Source: Casuarina equisetifolia
Taxonomy: Eukaryota > Streptophyta > Magnoliopsida > Fagales > Casuarinaceae
NCBI GenBank assembly: GCA_028551475.1
Contig: CM052358.1
Location: 11,391,938-11,455,937 of the forward strand
Direction: 5' to 3'
Length of the DNA stretch: 64,000 nt
The translations under genes were made by a program, and so were the position numbers. This document shows positions 60,460-64,000 of this stretch, piece after piece. Each line of letters opens with the position of its first letter. Positions within the stretch are counted from its first letter, which is position 1. The notes beneath the pieces were generated by a model. That model saw only the letters and a list, made by a program, of their open reading frames with translations, made no database searches and had not been told where the DNA came from.

Positions 60460-61762
60460 ATGGCTAGCAACACCGAAATCGCCGGCAGTAAAGAAGACGC
60501 AGGGGCGCCTAAGGGCCCCTTCTCTTTTCTCCCCAAGTTCAAGATTGAATTACCATTCCTGAAACCTGGACCGAAGCCTGAGATTGTTGCCGGAGAGGAA
60601 GTGAAAGGAGGAACTGTGGTTGTTGCCAATGAAGGACAAGAAGTTGGGGTTAACAAGCCCGACGTGGTGAAATTTTCCGAGAGGAGGCCCGTGGCTCCCG
60701 CCCCTCTCGTTGTTGAGGCCGAAGAGTCTTCTGCCAAAACATCCAATCCTGTTATTCTCTGGCAGGTATATATGTGGATTTCTTCTTTTCTTTCTGTTTC
60801 TGAAAATTGGGTTTGTTGGCTGGGAGATTTTAGTCAATGGATTAGAATATGGTGTTGTATGGTTGCTCTATGGCAGTTTGATTGATTGAGAAACGCCATG
60901 GTGGAATTGTCGTGCCCAACGTTTTAGAGTAGGGTTTAAACACATGGTGCGTTAGTTCTTGAAAATACACTTAGTTTAGAAGAACCTTCGTTGAGTCTTT
61001 TGTTTTCTCCATTTGTTGGCGGATGTCTGTGTGTGTACCTGTTTGTAGTCTGAAACCTCACTTCCGTAGGATGTCACATTGTGATATGTGTCATAATTCG
61101 GATATTTGAAATCGGAGGTTCTGAACTGGATTGCAAGAGGCGATTATGACGGCCAAGACTGATTTTCCGATGAAACTTTGCTTAGAGGTTTACTTTTGTT
61201 CACAATTCGCTTTAGTCACTAAAGGAGGAAGTTAAAGATGAAGCCCTCCTTGACTTTTTCGATAAAGAAGTCTCCAATAGGGAACAAAGGGATAGAAATA
61301 CGTGGGAAAAGCAGTTTCACCCACTGATTTGTTGTTATGCGTTGGAAAAGTTGCTAAAGGTAAAGATATTGTGTCGAGAAAGGTGAGTCAAGTAAAGGCA
61401 TAGTTCGATCAATAAGAGCTGCTGGAGAGTTTTGATGATTTCGGAAGAGTGGGATGATACTATTAGTAATGTCATATCTCATATATTACACCTTGTATCT
61501 GTCATATATAGTGAAGTCGGATAATAAATTCAAGGATGGTTGTAAACCTTAAATTTTGGGAAAACTAAAGTTATGTTTCTCCTCTTCCTCTCCCTCTACC
61601 TCTGTTTCAAAATTTATGGGGTAATGGATATTGTTTGTCCACTTTCAGGTTTATGCTCTTGGAGGGTTCCTTGTATTGAGGTGGATATGGGCAAGATGGC
61701 AGGAGAGGACCAAAAAGGGATCTTCTGACAATAAGAATGATGAGCCTTCAGATGTTGACTAG
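60460..61762 (+). CDS. Small single-membrane-segment protein, possibly plastid envelope
   Basis: Two exons, 60460-60765 and 61649-61762, join at a GT-AG intron to a 139-aa protein. The N-terminal hundred residues are hydrophilic and Pro/Glu/Val-rich (FKIELPFLKPGPKPEIVAGE, VVKFSERRPVAPAPLVVEAE). Residues of about 97-118 form one hydrophobic segment spanning the splice junction (NPVILWQ-VYALGGFLVLRWI), followed by a basic WARWQERTKKG and an acidic tail. This resembles a small plant plastid outer-envelope protein that I recall near the Arabidopsis LTA3 locus (At3g52230), but I hold that link weakly. There is no clear cleavable signal. Confidence 0.75.
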
Positions 61763-62734
61763 GTTTATTATCATTAGTTTATGTTAAGCAATTCTTATAC
61801 TTAGACTTTTCTTTGACGATGGGTATACAAATTAGTCAGGTTACTGAACTAGCAGTTAATTGTTTTTCTCCTATAGGCTGAGAAGTTATCCAATTTCTTT
61901 TATGAATTCGTTCTATCCTTCTATGCGTTTTCCAATCATGGATGTGTTCAATTAGAGATGCTTTTGTTTTAATCCTCTCTGTGATTCAGGTTCCCTAGTC
62001 GTTTGAGGTTTGATTCTTATACTATGAAACTCGAGTTCAGTTCGTATTTTACGTACCCGTTTACATCCTACAAGCAAAACCTTGATGGGCAATACGCCTG
62101 GTGACTTTCTCACCTGCATCATCAGGCCCTGTATTTGGGGACAATGAGGTGATGGCATGGCTTCGTGAATGAGTAAAAGCTGGTGGATCAATGCGTAGTA
62201 AATCGTTTAGCTAATGCAAACCTAGGATCATTTTTGTTAAGAGTGGCCGTTTAATGTAGCAAAGGCACAAAGGGTAGATGTGAAGACTATCATGTGTTAA
62301 TATGCGAGCCGAGGCTTGTATGTCAGTGACCATAAAAAAAAATTCCCCTGTAGACAGACCAACAGGCGAGTATGCATTATGGTTCGTGAGAAAAAGTAAA
62401 CCATTACAAAATTGGTTGACATTGGGACAATTGGGTTGTCTCATCCTGCTTTATGCTCTCAGCCAATTCCGCAGCAATTTATGGCTGCAAACTGCTTTCG
62501 GCAACTCCAGCTAGTTGTTTGTCAGAAGCTCTGGACGTATGAAGGCCTACAGTAAGCTTTCGAAAGTTTAACAAGCAAATTTGGTGACTGTCTCGTAGGG
62601 ACCTCTCATTGTCAATCACTGGTATAGAAAGAAGATATAAAATAGCAAATTAATGATAATCAAGATAGCAAACTAAGGTATGTAGCTCAATGAGGATACA
62701 AAAAGCTACGAGAGAGGGGTGACCTCTCTCTTTG
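61763..62734. other. 3' flank, no further gene recognised
   Basis: It holds the 3' UTR of the small membrane protein gene, then unremarkable sequence. The open stretch 62302-62514 has no features of a known protein. Confidence 0.45.
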
Positions 62735-63396
62735 AAGATATAAAAAAGGTAAGGTTGAAAAGCATATCAAAACTTCTCTAGAATCTCTTTGAAAAGCATT
62801 TCGGGTTTCATAATTAGTGTTGGGAGTTTATCTAAATAGTCATGGAATCTTTAATTTTGCAAGGTTTATTTTTTTATTATTGTTTGAAATTATTTCCTTT
62901 TGTTTGGTTTTCTTTAAGTATTTGAATTCATGATTTGCCTGAAATTTCCTTAATTATTGAAATTCTTGATTTGTTTTGGACTTTTTTAATTTTTGGTATT
63001 CTTGATTTGTTTAGATTCTTATGTTTAGGTTTGATTCTTTATTTAAGGAGTATCATTTCAGTTGTTCTTTTCTAAAAAAATAAGTTTTCTTATAATTGAA
63101 ATAATGTTTCCTTAAAATAGAAAACCAAACCTAACCCTAAGGATCTAAACAAATTAGGGATCCCAAAAATTAAAGAAGTTCCAAATAAATCAAGAATCTT
63201 GAAATCTTGGGATCAAAACACTTAAAAGAAAATCATACAAAAGAAAATAATCTCAAACAATAAAAAATAAAAAATAAAAATCTTATAAAATTAAGAATTC
63301 AGTAACTATTTAGGTAAACTTTTGTCATTAATTATGAAATCCTAAATACTCTTCAAAGAGATCCTTAAGATACTCTTCAATCTTGCCTTTTTAGAT
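62735..63396. repeat. Long inverted repeat (foldback/MITE-like)
   Basis: The left arm (about 62735-63055) is the imperfect reverse complement of the right arm (about 63105-63396), with about 50 bp between. Matching pairs include GTTTATCTAAATAGT with ACTATTTAGGTAAAC, AATTATTTCCTTTTGT with ACAAAAGAAAATAATCT, and GATTTGTTTAGATTCTTA with AGGATCTAAACAAATT. The arms are AT-rich and non-coding. Confidence 0.8.
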
Positions 63397-63830
63397 CCAT
63401 TGGATCATGGTGTAAACTTTCAATTCTTTAATGTGCAAACTTGTAATACTTGGTCTTAAGAGTATTAGTAACAATTAGGTATGGCAAGGCTCTTGGTGGT
63501 ATGACAATACATGGTGACAAGTTCGCATGGAGAATCATCACAGTGATGATACATGATGATATACAATGACTATTTAGGTAAACTCTCAACATTAATTATG
63601 AAACATAGATGCTCTTGAAAGAGATTCTAGAGAATTCCCTCTTCAACTTTATCTTTCTTAGATCTATTGGATTATGACGTGGACTTTCAACTCTTTAACA
63701 TGGAAACTAATAATGCTAAGCCTTAAGAGCATCAACATCAGTAACAATCAGGTATGGCAGGGATCTTGGTGGCGTGACAATACGTTGTGGCAGGTTTACA
63801 TGGAGAACCATCATGTGAGTTAAAGAAGGT
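63302..63830. repeat. Two tandem units of about 265 bp
   Basis: Units begin at about 63302 and 63567 with ACTATTTAGGTAAAC. Both contain ATTAATTATGAAA, a GATC(C/T)ATTGGAT block, CAATTAGGTATGGCA or CAATCAGGTATGGCA, and CTTGGTGG. The first unit overlaps the right arm of the inverted repeat. Confidence 0.8.
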
Positions 63831-63843
63831 CACACATCCACCT

Positions 63844-63863
63844 CCCCCCCCCCCCCCCCCCCC
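63844..63863. repeat. Poly-C run
   Basis: About twenty C residues in a row. The length is probably uncertain because such runs sequence poorly. Confidence 0.9.
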
Positions 63864-64000
63864 ACACCCCCTTTTTTCTCCATTTCAATTTTTTTGTCGT
63901 CATACATCATGGTATATTATAAGAACAAAAATTATTTTTCTTCAAAAAAGAGAGAGAATATTTTCCATATAAGATCTTCATATTCTTATTTTTCAAAATA

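Overview
This is a eudicot nuclear genome window. The genes have many short AT-rich introns, there is a TIR-NB-LRR-type resistance gene remnant (a class grasses lack), and SINEs, solo LTRs and Copia debris fill the gaps. No close species can be named from the sequence. LTA3-like and cap methyltransferase genes are also neighbours in Arabidopsis (I recall At3g52200 and At3g52210), so the right half looks like an old conserved gene block.

Layout. 1-3085: intact last exons of the mitochondrial pyruvate dehydrogenase E2 gene LTA3 (+), then an orphan last exon of a DUF455 ferritin-like gene (-). 3300-5279: a decayed TNL resistance gene. 5670-6840: an unidentified pseudogene with three tandem repeats of about 230 bp. 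6902-8151: a solo LTR. 8401-29137: a 20.7-kb direct tandem array of eleven complete or partial copies of the 3' half of a CHL1/DDX11-type DNA helicase gene, itself organised as two higher-order blocks about 11.27 kb apart and interrupted by a second solo LTR. 29138-31512: a 5'-truncated Copia fossil with its 3' LTR. 31532-35063: a second copy of the LTA3/DUF455 junction. Here LTA3 is the broken copy and DUF455 (34516-38648, -) is whole.

39149-42723 holds a complete 10-exon mRNA cap guanine-N7 methyltransferase 2 gene (+), divergent from DUF455. 43021-46040 is a rearranged duplicate of exons 11-13 of the neighbouring pyruvate kinase gene, carrying a SINE and a solo LTR. 49296-59755 (-) is a complete 16-exon cytosolic pyruvate kinase gene (527 aa). 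60460-61762 (+) is a two-exon gene for a small protein with one membrane segment. The last 1.8 kb holds a long inverted repeat and a tandem duplication, with no gene seen.

The live genes are housekeeping: pyruvate kinase makes the pyruvate that the LTA3-containing complex uses, and the methyltransferase caps mRNA. The notable part is structural. A roughly 28-kb block of helicase array, TNL debris and Copia lies between the two copies of a duplicated gene junction. Transposon insertions missing from the paralogous copies (empty sites) give a relative timeline for several events. I saw no viral, CRISPR-like or other clearly new molecular system; the helicase array is the most unusual object. 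All exon boundaries were read by hand from splice signals and protein similarity recalled from memory, without database searches.
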